DNA of 64,000 bases from Chrysaora quinquecirrha (GCA_014526335.1 JACTAT010000077.1:124001-188000), one strand, 5' to 3'; shown: positions 44,570-56,429, counted from the first letter of the stretch. Notes: generated by a model not told the origin, from the sequence alone. Numbers and translations are program-made.

Positions 44570-44702
44570 TGACGCCACAAGATGCAGTTTGCCATGCAAA
44601 CACCCACGTGACAGCATTTTTTCACCATATAGCCTCATTTTGATGAAGCCTCGTTTTCATGTTGCCTATAAAGCGGCGCCACGCCCCAGCATCAGTGTCA
44701 TT
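44570..44702. repeat. DIRS left inverted terminal repeat, inner shared part
   Basis: Inverse copy of 48935-49070, starting CATGACGCCACAAGATGCAG and ending CAGCATCAGTGTCATTT. The outer 44505-44569 part is specific to the left end. Confidence 0.85.
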
Positions 44703-44807
44703 TGGAATTTGTGAGCTAGACAGCTACAATCCAAGAAGGTTTGCTGCAACTATAGGGCGGGAACCTGTAAAGACAACTGAAGAGCATCATAAATACCCCA
44801 AAATGGG

Positions 44808-44925
44808 AGGTGTGGCGTCATGTCGTATGGGAAATACAATTACAATTGCACTGCAGGTACAAGTACCCTTGTACAATTTTTAAATTGCATTTCCCATTAC
44901 TCCATGACGCCACAAGATGCAGATG
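44808..44925. repeat. DIRS internal complementary region
   Basis: The first part (44808-44880) is the exact inverse of the left outer end (44516-44590); the second (about 44876-44925) is the inverse of the right outer end near 49035-49091. Their junction AATTTTTAAATTGCATTTCC defines how the two element ends meet in the circular intermediate. Confidence 0.85.
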
Positions 44926-44952
44926 TACCACCAACAGACAAAACCTTCTTGG

Positions 44953-46212
44953 CTACCATTGCTGTAGGCGATGGACGATTGTAGAATCGTAGAAATGTCG
45001 ATTCAGAAGACCAATCTCCGACTCAAGTATATCTGCAATCGAGGCACCATTAGAAGCAGCTGCTGATGAAGATGCTGAACGGAAGGAATGTCCTTGAAAT
45101 GATGATATGTCTATCCCTGCTTTTTGAAGAATGCATTTTAACCATCTACTTAGAGTTGATGATGAAACTGGTTTGTGTGGTTTATTAACTGACAAAATAA
45201 CAAATTGTTCGAAGAATTGTTGTCTCTGAATTCTAGAGTCATCCTTTCATAATGAATTAAATGAGTAACGACACAAAGACTTGTATCCTCTGAGAATCCA
45301 GGAATAAAATTTCTTTTTGGACTTATTTGGTCGAGATGTTTTCGTAAGAAGTGGAATGGAGAACAGAACTCCATCATGCTTGTACACTCGATAATTTAAA
45401 TCCAACTTATGTAACGAGTTTGCCCTTTCAAAGGACGTAAGAGCCAGAAGCGCTAAAAGTTTGAACGACAAATCTTTAAGGGTAAGTCCATCCAAAGGAT
45501 ACTGTGACTTCAAATACTCCAACACAACAGAAACATTCCAAGTTTCGCGATACTTGGGCTGTGGTGGACGTAACTCAAACACACCCTTCATAAAGCGCTT
45601 TATAAGAGGATGAGAACCAACAGGAATTCCATCAACCACAACGTGAGTCACAGAAATAGTACTTCTATATACATTAATGGACCGGTACTGAAGACCTTTG
45701 TCATAATATAAATGTGCTAAGAAATCCATAATAACAGTTAGAGGACAAGAAACTGGATCTTCCTGTTTTGTGTCACACCAGCTACAGAAATATCTCCACG
45801 ATGAGGAGTAATGAGCTTCTGTGCTTTTCCGCCATGATGAGGATAGTATTTTGGACACCCTTTCTGGAACTTGCTGCAAGTCAAAGGATCGCCTGAAACA
45901 GGCCATGCGGCTAATCGAAGGTGACTGTCCTTCGTTAGAAATCTTGGAGCTTGATGACCCTGTGGAACAGCCACCAAATCCCGATACGGAGGAAGTAACA
46001 GAGGTCTGTCTCTCAACATGGTCAGTAGAACTGGGTACCATGGTCTCGATTTCCATACAGGAGTTACAAGAATTGCCTTCGCTTTCTCGTCCCTTATCTT
46101 TAGCAAGCATTTCGAAATTAGATTCATTGGGGGAAATAGATAACTGAGTTGAAACTGACCCCAATCCTGTGTCAGTGCATCCGTTGCAAGAGCTAGAGGA
46201 TCTGGTATCCAA
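44953..46212 (-). CDS. DIRS tyrosine recombinase, two frame shifts
   Basis: The N-terminal SAM-like part (WRKSTEAHYSSSWRYFCSWC) and a catalytic-Arg segment (LLALTSFERANSLHKLDL) are in one frame; IPGFSEDTSLCVV follows in a second; the third carries GHSFRSASSSAAASNGAS (HxxR box) and LNRHFYDST with the nucleophile Tyr. Both shifts fall at T-runs (near 45313 and 45188) and each needs one base. All catalytic boxes are otherwise present. It shares the minus-strand transcript with the RT/RNase H. Confidence 0.8.
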
Positions 46213-46237
46213 GTAATATAACGACTTACTTGCTTGT

Positions 46238-46978
46238 TCACTGCTGTCGCAAACAGGTCCACCTCTGGCATTCCATAAACTGCCACAATCTGGCGAAACA
46301 TTTTGAATTCAGATGCAACTCTGTGCTTATTGAGACTTCTCTTGATAAACGGTCTGCTTCGACGTTCTGTACTCCCGGTATGAAAATTGCGGAAAGATGT
46401 ATCTTTCTTTCCTGGCACCATTTCCACATGTCTACAGCTAGTTGACACAGCACTGGAGATCTCGTGCCTCCCATTTTGTTGACATATGTCACAGCAGTCT
46501 TGTTGTCCATGCAAAGCTGAACATGGAGACACCTTTGAGCTGGCAAAAAAGACTTGAGAGTTAGAAACGCGGCTAAAAGCTCTTTTACGTTTATATGAAG
46601 ACTCTCTTGCTCCCTGGACCACGTGCCTCGAACCTGAAGATGATCGAGGTGGCCCCCAACCTTTGTTCAAGCATCCGAGTGAATGATGATGTCCACAGGA
46701 GGGAAGGTGATAGGTCTTGGATTGCACAGCTCTAGAGAATCTCGCCACCAAAGAATTTCTTCCCTGGAAGAAGGAGACAGAGAAAGTTTTACTCCATACG
46801 AGACCTTACATGGCAAGCCTCTTGGAAACCTTGATGATTGCAGATGCAATTGACGATTAAGGTCTCTTTGTATGTTTCGAATATGAAGAGGTGCCTCGAG
46901 AACTCCATGCCGTGTTGCTGAGCAGGTGCCTAAAAACCGAGCTAGTTGACGTAGTGTTACTAGGGACGAAGACAGCAA
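46238..46978 (-). CDS. DIRS RNase H region
   Basis: Contains LCMDNKTAVTYVNKMGG, IHLSAIFIPGVQNVEADRLS and PEVDLFATAVNKQVSRYI, the RNase H core and following segment typical of DIRS pol. Reading frames change along it (46978-46667 and 46546-46238, with overlapping stretches to 45738), so the ORF is not intact as assembled. Confidence 0.7.
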
Positions 46979-46999
46979 ATCTTGAGATAGGCTCTTAAT

Positions 47000-47744
47000 A
47001 TGTAAAATCTTTTCCTAGGAAGCTCTAGTGTATGTTGCACTGAATCTAGAACCATCCCTAAGTACATTATTCGTTGAGATGGTACAAGGGCTGATTTTTC
47101 ATGTTGACTAAAAACCTAAGCCCTCGAGCAAATTGACGACTTCCTTAGCATGAGCAGCACTTTCATTTTGTTGTTAGAGATAATGAGAATATCATCCAGC
47201 CATATCAATACCTTGATAGCCTGCTGTCTTAAATATGAAAGTACCGGTTTGAAAATCCTTGTAAATCTCTCTGGCGCTATATTCAAGCCAAACGGTAATA
47301 CTGTAAAACAGAAAGATCTTCCGTTGAAAGAAAATGCAAGGTACTTTTGGTATGCCTTGGCAATAGGAACTGTTAGGTATGCATCAGTCAAATCGATTTT
47401 CGTGAAATAATCACCTTTTGATACCAACAATTTTAAATCTTTCAAACCCTCCATTTTGAAAGTGTCAATCTTTACGAACTGATTTAATGGGCGCAAATTA
47501 ATTATGGGTCTAAGACCCCCAGAACTCTTTGGAATAGTAAACAATCTACTAAAAAATTTTCCATGTTCTGGATTAATTTCTTCGACAGCCCTTTCTTGAT
47601 CAATGTACTTATTTCAGAGTTCAAAACATCAAATTCGGCTGAAGATTTAGCAATAGTTTCTGGTATAAACTTCTGAATGGGTCTTTTGACAAATGGAATT
47701 CGAAGGCCTTCAATGGTTTCTAAAATATCTTTATCTTTAGTCAA
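47000..47744 (-). CDS. DIRS reverse transcriptase
   Basis: FTIPKSSGGLRPIINLRPLN, DYFTKIDLTDAYLTVPI, CFTVLPFGLNIAPERFTRIF and the active-site box IWLDDILII (LDD in place of the common YxDD) are in order. Frame changes near 47540 and 47130 break the ORF. It copies element RNA into cDNA. Confidence 0.85.
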
Positions 47745-47769
47745 TGCTTTCCAATTATTTACAAAAAGT

Positions 47770-48426
47770 TTAGTCCTCCCAGCAGTGGAAGGACAACCTA
47801 CGAGTTTTTTGACTGTTTGGTATTTGAATCAGCCTGAGGTTTCGTATTATTGCGAAATTTCTGGTTGGAAAACTTGCCTTTGAAATTTTGCCTTCTTCCC
47901 TTGAAGAAAGGGCGTTGACCCTTCTTTTGAGATTGAGATGTATTGCTGTTAGATTTTTCTGTAGCAACAGTTTTGAGAAGTTTGTTCTCTTCCGACATCT
48001 TTTAATTTTCTCTGATAAATCATCTCCAAATAGCAACGCTGAAGGTTTTCCTTCCTGTGCGATGTTTTTTAATAACGGAGCATAATCAGCCTTGAGAAAC
48101 TTTTTGAAACGGAAGCGTCTGAAGGAACTGAGCGAGGAAAAGGCAGCTCCGCTTAGAACAATGGCTTTTTGAATGGCAATAAGTGCGTCTTCTTCAGAAA
48201 GATCATTGTCATTCAACAAATCATCCCATATTTTCATAAGAGGGAAAACAGCACTGAGGATTCGAGACTGAATGCCCATGAGGATAGCATCACCCTCGTT
48301 CATGCCTTTGAAGTCTTTAATTTGGGCATTTCTCAATATGGAGTCATTAATTTTTGGAGGTTTAAAAAGGTCATTCCCGGGAATGCCTATGTCTTTCGAC
48401 ATTTCTTTAAAATCCTCCTGCGACAA
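47770..48426 (-). CDS. DIRS gag-like ORF
   Basis: About 218 codons: helical N-terminal part (DLFKPPKINDSILRNAQIKD, SRILSAVFPLMKIWDDLLND) and a basic C-terminal tail. Position and composition match the gag-like first ORF of DIRS elements. Upstream reading to about 48900 (MQKTLQEEIVEIFGSSSDES) may be its true N-terminus, with a frame change near 48560-48430. Confidence 0.65.
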   Translation of the reverse strand: MSQEDFKEMSKDIGIPGNDLFKPPKINDSILRNAQIKDFKGMNEGDAILMGIQSRILSAVFPLMKIWDDLLNDNDLSEEDALIAIQKAIVLSGAAFSSLSSFRRFRFKKFLKADYAPLLKNIAQEGKPSALLFGDDLSEKIKRCRKRTNFSKLLLQKNLTAIHLNLKRRVNALSSREEGKISKASFPTRNFAIIRNLRLIQIPNSQKTRRLSFHCWED

Positions 48427-49443
48427 TTGCTTGAAGAAATAAGGTAAAGCATAGCCTTCAATCTTTGGGTCAATGCTAAATTTATTGTCTTCTACCTGTG
48501 ACGGTGGTTTGAAAACACACCGTTATCAGCCTCATCCTTCGTGGTCGCTTTGCCAGGGTTCTTCATCTCCTAACGAGGTAGGAGTGCTTCTTTGGCTGTA
48601 TTTGGGCTTTCTTGGTCGTCTTCAGGATGGTCTGCATTGCCATCGTGAGATTCGCCAAACGGGGTTGACGCCCATCTTCCTTCACAGGTTTGTCGCTGTC
48701 TTGAAGCGTGCAGCAATGCACGCAAGCATTTTCTCCATTTTGAAAGTCTCTCCTCAAATCCAGTAGATTTTGCAGCATCCTCGGCTGTTGGAGTAGCCAT
48801 TTGTTCGTCCTTCGCTCCTCAATTTCAAAGCCGTGAAAAGAACTCTCGTCAGAAGAAGAACCAAAAATTTCTACAATTTCTTCTTGCAGGGTTTTTTGCA
48901 TCATACACGTGCGGTGCAGAGCGAGCAAATTTAAAATGACACTGATGCTGGGGCGTGGCGCCGCTTTATAGGCAACATGAAAACGAGGCTTCATCAAAAT
49001 GAGGCTATATGGTGAAAAAATGCTGTCACGTGGGTGTTTGCATGGCAAACTGCATCTTGTGGCGTCATGGAGTAATGGGAAATGCAATTAATCATTGATA
49101 TGATATATATATTTGAAAAAAATTGTCTTGGTCTCTTGAAGACTCAAGTTATAATGTACTGATCATACCAGTAAGCAACAAAAATGTTAATAGCAAATCA
49201 TTAATATCATAATTAACAAACTGACCTAGAGACTAAAAAGCCATATAGAAGTTATGTTGTCTTTGATTGAATTCTCAGTGATATTATTTTTTCATTTGCT
49301 TTCCATGAAATGTTCCTGACACAAAGAAACAGATAATAATTACTTGTAAACAAGAAGCAGTTAAAAGATTGGAAAGGTTTCATTGAAATAAATTTCATGC
49401 TGCAAAATTCAACAGTTATAAAAGTTTAGGCACCAGAGTGCAC

Positions 49444-49756
49444 TAAAGCTATGGGGACACGGAAACAAATTGACACGGAAACAATTTGTTGCAATCGCAT
49501 GAAAAATTGTTTCCGTGTCGCATGGCTTTCAGGTCATGAAACAAAATTTATGAAACAAAACATGTGAATATGAATAAATTAGCAACATAAATTTTTTGTT
49601 GCTGAAACAAATAAAAAAATTAAAAACTTTGAGTGAAAAAAGTCGCAAAATAGGGGCATTTAAGGTGGGGACACAGTGAAACATCTCATGCGATTGCAAC
49701 AAATTATTTTTTGTTGCAATCGCATGAAAATTTGTTTCCGGGTCCCCGTAGCTAAA
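49444..49756. mobile_element. MITE with GCTATGGGGACACGGAAAC ends
   Basis: Left GCTATGGGGACACGGAAACA, right TTGTTTCCGGGTCCCCGTAG, inverse of each other. CATGCGATTGCAACAAAT recurs in both orientations inside. The possible duplication (CTAAAG / CTAAAAG) is imperfect. Confidence 0.7.
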
Positions 49757-49759
49757 AGC

Positions 49760-49935
49760 CTTTCTTTTTTGAATTTTTTTCAAAATTTGAAAGCATACCT
49801 TGGCTAGACTACAGAAGTCCCAAAAAGAATACCCTCCAGCATGGCACATCCCCATGGCACATGGCCCACCTTTATTATGGAAGAACCACCCTGCCCAAAA
49901 TGAAACAATTCTAAGGTCCACATGTCAAAATATTG
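49760..49935. repeat. Dispersed repeat with CTTGGCTAGACT
   Basis: ATACCTTGGCTAGACTACAG, AATACCCTCCAGCATGGCAC and TTATTATGGAAGAACCACCC match a second copy at about 54408-54505 in the same order. Class unknown. Confidence 0.5.
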
Positions 49936-50267
49936 AATTTCCTTCCTATCTTATCCTCTAGGAGGCTAAAATTTGGCAGCTTTAGGGGTTATTATATGGC
50001 GTTTGCAAATACGGCTTTTCAGACCGGCAATGGTGCAATCTGATTTGTTCTTCACCGGTCCCTACAAGCCGTATTGACCGGCATTGATATAACCATGTGA
50101 TATAGCCACGTAATTTCTTATTGATGAAATGAGAGAGATTGAGATGGGAAATGAAATACTGAAAAATGATGTTTCTTGAGTAAACATTCTCCAGTAAAGT
50201 TCAAAAATATTCACTATTGTTTTTAAGACCATACAGTATAATAAAGCCTTTATTAAATGATTGCTTG

Positions 50268-50655
50268 GTCAATGCAGTCGTCGTGTAATGGTTAGCACTG
50301 CACCATTTGTGCTTGGGGTCCCAGTCCAGGGTAGGAATCGCACGTTAAAAGTTGTAAACACACTTGCTTTACTTTCCATGATTATGTTCACGTATTGGAT
50401 GTTCACGTTACATAGCAAGCTGGTCAATAAATTACTTGGGAATTCAGGATGTTAATCAATAAAATGTATGAACCAATTGGGATGAAAACAGAAAAATTGC
50501 TTCTGTAAATTTTACTCCTGATCGGTATGAAAATGCCAGTAATGTCTATTTACGTATACCAGGGGATACTTTGGACGCAATTTTCGAAATCTACACCCCA
50601 AGAAAGGTGAGGTGGAATGTGAAAAAAAAATTTGGGGTTCCTCCTGCAGATTTTC
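50268..50655 (+). repeat. Long tRNA-headed SINE (family 3), copy 1
   Basis: The head GTGTAATGGTTAGCACTGC is a clean A-box of the Glu/Gln tRNA type; a B-box-like GGTCCCAGTCCAGGG follows. The body of about 380 bases (AGCAAGCTGGTCAATAAATT, ACTCCTGATCG, AAAGGTGAGGTGGAATGTGA) matches 52710-53105 almost throughout. Confidence 0.75.
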
Positions 50656-50710
50656 CAAAGGTGGGAAGCGGGTTCGCGCATGCTCAATAAGCTGCTTTTT
50701 GCAAGGACAG

Positions 50711-50750
50711 TGATGGCGGAAAGTCACCTCAATTTTTCAGCCAAGTTTGC
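50711..50750 (+). CDS. Possible first exon of an unknown gene
   Basis: ATGGCGGAAAGTCACCTC in a good start context, reading MAESHLNFSAKFAG up to GCGG|GTAAGTAAC, a strong donor. It follows a CpG-containing stretch with CGCGCATGCTC. The next acceptor-like site (TTTGCAG near 51263) gives a stop after 8 codons, so either another exon is used or this is a chance reading. No homology recognised. Confidence 0.2.
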
Positions 50751-52709
50751 GGGTAAGTAACTTCATTTTCCTTTAGTATTTTTAATTTCTTCACTTGATT
50801 TAATAATTTTGACCCAATTTGCTTTAAATAACAGAAAGAAATTTGCGATTTGGCAAATCTTTCAGCTTAAAAAGGCCTGTAGAATTCCGTACTTTTCGGC
50901 CTATTTTTCACACCGTCACAGTGCCTACTTTCAACATGGCATTATTTTATAAATTGTATGGGGTTCCGTAAAATAAAAAGTTGGAAAAGAATGCCCAAGG
51001 TTCAAAGTTATTGAAACCTTTGAAGAACCCCGAAGAACCCCAACGCTAAGAGGTGAAATCGCACTTTGAAAATGTGCCATTTTTAAGATTTTCATCGCCA
51101 TTTTGAAATCTAGGCCTACTCTGTTACACAAAAGCATGACAATTAAAATGCAACTGGCATTGATTTATTATACAACAGGCTGTTTAAGCATAGATTCCTA
51201 GCTTTTTAAAGTATTTTTTGTTGGCAATAAGTGTTATCAAAAATCTAAATTCATATTTTGCAGGAAAAAGATGCTCAACAGAACTGCCATAGTGCCATGT
51301 AGTGCCATTGTTCAACTTATTCTGCAGCTGCCCATGGTAAAAAATACAGCAACATTCACAGAAATTTCAAGGAAGAACTCTTTGCTAGATATAGATACAA
51401 ACAATGAATTGATTGAACTTGAAATATTATTCAAATCAACAATTTTGCTCATCTTGTTGGTTATTTATTGTTGAATTTCTTTCCCGTGTGTTAGGCTATT
51501 GTTGCTTTATAATGATAAGTTGTCATGTATTTTTTATTTTCAAGACCTTTTAAAGTTTCAACCTTGCACTTTTCTCAATTAACCAGCTTGCCAAATTTCC
51601 TTATCGAGTTTGGAAATTAGGGAGTCAATGCAACTCAAAGAAGATATTGATTCACACATTTACAAACAAATATCAGGGATTTTAGTGAAAGTATGCTCCC
51701 TAATTCTTATTGATAGTTTTGCATTTTAAGTAGATACTTCTAGCAGACAAATTGCTATATCCCACCACACATGTTTTATCGGCAATGATGGATTAATGGA
51801 ATCCCTATTTGAAAGCCTGTGAAAATAGAATCTTTTTATTATTCCTTGCCATTTATTCAAATTATAACTGAAACAGATGAATATTTTTCATGCTTGTAGT
51901 GTAGCAAAGAACAGCAGACTCTTTAAAATAATGAGGTCAAGATAAAAACCTGACATAACCCTTACAACAAATAGAATAAAAAACTAAATATATGGAATAT
52001 CCCCCTTTTCCTAGAAAGCATCATTGTTATCAAATCAAGTGTTTATTATTGAGATACATTTTCAGTTCAGATTCATTCCACATTACAGTAAATTTTGATT
52101 TCTCTGGACTGTCACTGTCAGAGCAGAGTTGCAGAACCATCATTATTTCAAAGTTGACATTTTAATTGATATACATTAGCGTCTCAACAGGTTCCTCTTG
52201 GGTTCTTGTGTAGTACCGATCTCAGTAATTCAGAAAGTGTTATCAGGTAACAAGCTTTTCGCAATAATCAGCAACAAAGGTGAGATTACTTCTGAACACA
52301 GCAAAGGCACAGCAAAATAATTCGACTGGCTAGGCCAACAATTCCAACAGCTTTTCGATCTGCTTCTGCTAAGTCACAAATTATTGCAGATTGGTAAAAA
52401 ACCTCCTTTAATCTGTTCAGATAGATTCAAGAAGCAAAACCAGAAAACCGATGAATAGTTTTTATGAGTGATTGTGAAGATTTGTAAAGATCTTTGCTAT
52501 TGTGCCTAGGCCAAAATTGCTCCTTTCATCCGCACGCTAATCGAACAGGATGGAAATGGACAGGTTTAGCCTCTCTCTCGCACGTCCAAAATGAGCATGC
52601 GCGAACCCGCTTCCTTCAGGTGATTTCATCTCGTTTCAGGTCGTTTCAGGTCGTCTCACTGTTTATAAATTACGTTATCTTGTGCATGTGGATTGGATTC
52701 TTCTGGCAC

Positions 52710-53105
52710 CCCTGAATAGTGTAATGGTTAGCACTGCACCATTTGTGCTTGGGGTCTCAATCCACGGTAGGAATCGCATGCTTAAAGTTGTAAACACACT
52801 TGCTTTGCTTTCCATGATTATGTTCACATATTAGATGATCACGTAACATAGCAAGCTGGTCAATAAATTACTTGGGAATTCGGGATGTTAATCAATAAAA
52901 TGAATGAACCTATTGGGATGACAGAAGCCCAATTGGGATGAAAACAGAAAAGTGCTTCTGAAAATTTTACTCCTGATCGAGATGAAAATGCCAGGTATTC
53001 ACGTATTCCAGGGGATATTTTGGAAGCAATTTTCCAAATCTACGCCCCAATAAAGGTGAGGTGGAATGTGAAAAAATTTTGGGGCTCCTCATGTAGAGAT
53101 TTTCC
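52710..53105 (+). repeat. Long tRNA-headed SINE (family 3), copy 2
   Basis: AGTGTAATGGTTAGCACTGC head and the same body as 50268-50655, with a duplicated CCAATTGGGATGA segment near 52930. Confidence 0.75.
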
Positions 53106-53147
53106 AAAAATTGCGATTTTATAAAAATGACGTCATTTTGATGTTGG

Positions 53148-53290
53148 GATGTGGCTCGTCGTGTAATTTAGCTGACTTGACTTTGGTGTCAGGTCAGGTG
53201 CTCAGTATGGTCAGGGTTCGAACCAACGGTGGCGTCACAGCCAGGTAGAGGTATCGATTAGTTAACCTAGTACTGAGTGGCCCTGAAACA
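53148..53290 (+). repeat. tRNA-headed SINE, family 2, copy 3
   Basis: GTGGCTCGTCGTGTAATTTA, TCAGGTGCTCAGTATGGTCA, GGGTTCGAACCA (B-box-like), GGTGGCGTCACAGCCAGG. The best preserved of the three copies. Confidence 0.65.
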
Positions 53291-53985
53291 CTATTTCACC
53301 TTCACCTTCAATGGGCCTAGACAAGTTCAATCAAACAACTTGTGACTTCCGATCTTTGCTATTCTGATGCTGCTAAACATGCATGAAAATATTCAAGATC
53401 TAAAGCAAGCCCAGTATCATCAGGAATTATGATTATTTATAAAATAAAACTGGAAAACTCAAAACACAAACCTTGAAACCTCAGACAGGATTTTCATCTT
53501 GAAAACGAAAGCGAAACGAAATGAGCAAAAAGGGGAAGTACATTACAGACAGTGGGAGACAAAAGTCATAAAGGTCACGTGGCCATGAAGACTGGAATCA
53601 TGAAGGGTGTGTCATTGTCAAGGGATTTAGACCCCCTCCTCCTCGACAACCCAAGAAAGCGCAACTAAAACCCCAGGAAAGTAATCATCTGGGCCTGGGC
53701 CAGTACTGAATCGCGGGGGGGTATAGAAATTTTGAGCAGGGATCAGCCGCCAGCATATTCCAAATGGTACCGTAGGCGAGACTAACTTTCAAGAGATAAT
53801 GGCACCCAAGGCTACACTTGAAATTGTTGGTCTTAAGTGGGAAATTTCAAAGGTCGACTTGTTTCTTATACCAGTTTCATTGTTACATTTCATTTACTAG
53901 TTTCATTGCTCTTTTATTATCTTGGAAGTGCTTTCTTTTCAAGGCTAATAAAAGTTGAAAACGTGACCGCAAGATGGTTAAATAC

Positions 53986-54362
53986 CCAAGGGAGGGGGTA
54001 CTTCCATTGCTCGTTATACTAGACGTGCCGCCCAAATGGGTAACTTTTTTCAGCGCCAATTTCTCTACATAACACATGGGTAGTAAAACATATATACCAT
54101 TTTAGACATGCATTGCTTTGAAAAGCCTGATAAAAAGTGCGTTTTATTATTCAACGCAAATGACTTTTCCACGCATTTAGAGATGCCTCAGGCGTTAAAT
54201 TGGGTTCAAACATTTGAGATATTGGTACAAATGGGTAAAAAATTTCGTTGTTTATTCTATACATGGGAACCACGAGAAACAGAATTTATCAGTAGACATG
54301 GGTGGGTTAGGAAAAACTAGGCGGCACGTCTTGTCATTTGAACAATGAAGTACCCCCGGGGG
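53986..54362. mobile_element. hAT-like MITE with 8-bp target duplication, copy 2
   Basis: Ends CCAAGGGAGGGGGTACTTCC and CAATGAAGTACCCCCGGGGG. TTAAATAC flanks both sides exactly (53978-53985, 54363-54370). It shares GACGTGCCGCCCAAATGGG near the left and GGCGGCACGTC near the right with copy 1 and a relic near 810. No coding capacity. Confidence 0.88.
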
Positions 54363-54835
54363 TTAAATACTGTATGATACCCCTGGCTAGACCAATAATG
54401 CAAAAATGTATATCCTTGGCTAGACTGTACAAGTCCGAAAAAGTATACCCTCTAGCTTGCCACATCCCAAGGTACCTATATTATGGGAGAACCCCCCCCC
54501 GTGACTAAAATGAAAAAAATTAACTTAAATGGCTAACTGATCCTTAATCTGAATCCCAGGGGGGACTCACTATGGATACATTACGGGGGGTCCTCAAAAA
54601 ACCAAAAAAGATGTATATTTTAGGAATTCTATACCCAAAAGTGTACCAAACAATCTCCGTATGTCTCTCTGTTTCTGTATTTTCTCCCTTAATAAGGCTC
54701 AACTGACAATTTATGCAAACCAACAAAACAATCTCTTGTTTATAATCTGTACTTTGTCATGAGTCTTCTGGATTTTTTGCGAATCAAGCCAAAATTATAC
54801 CAATTTCGCTAAAAAAAGCAGACCAAAAAATATAG

Positions 54836-55146
54836 AGGGGGGCTTTGGGGGGTATCAAAACCCGAAAACCCGGAAGAAAATTGGGACAAACCCGAAAACC
54901 TGCATGACCATTGTTTCAACAACTTTTTAAAGAATTTTACACATTGGTATCCTTGGTGTGGTTTAAAACCCGAAAACCCGCACATTCTTACTACAATACT
55001 TGAAAACCGAGCTAGAAAGATGGCAAAACCCGTTGCCCGTTAAATATACTTAACCCGAAAACCCGCAGAATTTTTTAGAAAAACCCGAAAACCTGAGGGC
55101 AAAATCGGCCAAACCTGCAACCCGTGAAATCCCAAAGCCCCCCAAT
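54836..55146. mobile_element. MITE-like repeat of ACCCGAAAACCC units with GGGGCTTTGGG ends
   Basis: Ends GGGGGGCTTTGGGG and CCCAAAGCCCCCC are inverse; in between ACCCGAAAACCC recurs about eight times with spacers. AATATA lies just outside both ends, but not perfectly aligned. Confidence 0.6.
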
Positions 55147-55559
55147 ATACTAAATTCCATTTTTCAATACCCAAAAGTGGCTGACCCCCGTCACTTACCT
55201 ATAGCACGTCAAAACTCATAAAAACCAAATCAAATCAAATCAAATTAAACATCAAGCCTTAAAAACAAACTCAGGTTTTGAGTGTCAACTCCTTAGGAAA
55301 CAAAAATTTAAAAGGGCTGATACCCATGAGGACTTTGGTGTACTGGTTCAGCCAAGCTGCACTTGATCAATGGATTTTGGGTCCAAAGGCCAAGACACCG
55401 CCATTGATACGCCAACGCCAATGCACGAATAAATCGACTAGGGACTATCTCGTCCAAGACTCGACCAACCGCCACATGTTCTTTGAACTGAAACATACAC
55501 TCATACACATACAGTTTGAACCTTATTTGTGAATGAAAAAAGATTACCACATACAGTTT

Positions 55560-56110
55560 GAATAATAAAACTGTCTCTTGCATTTAGAACCTTAAAAACA
55601 ACCACATACAATTTAAACCTTAAAACTGCCACATAGCCAAAGTATGAATCTAGTTGACCTTGTTGTGGCGTAAAGCTGCCACATGCAGTTTGAACCTTGC
55701 AACTGACATAAAGTGACAGTGTGAAACTCAGTTTGAACCTAAAAATTGCCACATAGCTACATTTTGAGCCTAGTTGACGCACTTGTATCGTAAAACTACA
55801 AAGGCAACTGGAACCTTTAACTCCCACATAGCTACAGTCTGAACCTATAGTTGACGCAGTTGTACTAAAATGCTCTTTCGTTGACAGAATCCGAAGAAAT
55901 TCTCCTTTCAATTGTACTGACAGGTATTAAGATGCTTAAGTAAAATGCTCTTTCCTTGAAAGGATCTGAAGATTATTTCCCATTAAATAGTACTGACAGG
56001 TATTAAGATGCTTAAGTAAAATGCTCTTTCCTTGACAGAATCTGAAGACATTTTCCATTAAATAGACTGACAGGTATTAACATGCTTAAGTAAAATGCTC
56101 TTTCCTTGAC
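55560..56110. repeat. Degenerate direct repeats
   Basis: Two types: CACATA-CAGTTTGAACCTTA/AAACTGCCACATAGC (55540-55860) and GTACTGACAGGTATTAAGAT followed by GCTTAAGTAAAATGCTCTTT (55905-56105, three copies of about 75 bases). No gene seen. Confidence 0.65.
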
Positions 56111-56429
56111 ATGTAGAACTTGAAAATGTGATGAAATATATTCATTGATACCTTTGATTCTAATTTTTCTCTGTTGGGAAAGACGTCTTCCGAATAGGAG
56201 AAATTTGCTACTATCCGAAGACAAGTTGAACCTGCACACATCATGCTTGATATAAGAACTCTGCGCTAAAGCTCAGTGGCAGTGCCACAATAAAACAGAT
56301 TTCAGATTGAATGAAACGATGACCAATCAAAAATCACTTGTTTTTATCTTTATCAAGAATAAAACTCCAAGGAAGGAAAGTCACGGAAATATCCCATTTG
56401 AAAACGGTCAAGTCCAAAACAACATGCCA

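Larger units (their letters stand above)
44505..49091 (-). mobile_element. DIRS-like tyrosine-recombinase retroelement, nearly complete
   Basis: Gene order on the minus strand is gag-like, reverse transcriptase, RNase H, tyrosine recombinase. Inverted terminal repeats: 44570-44702 and 48935-49070 are inverse copies over about 135 bases; the outermost pieces differ. An internal region (44808-44925) contains the complement of the left outer end joined to the complement of the right outer end, the DIRS internal complementary region. Junction comparison puts the ends at an AATT shared by both edges, with no target duplication, as expected for recombinase-mediated insertion. Confidence 0.9.
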
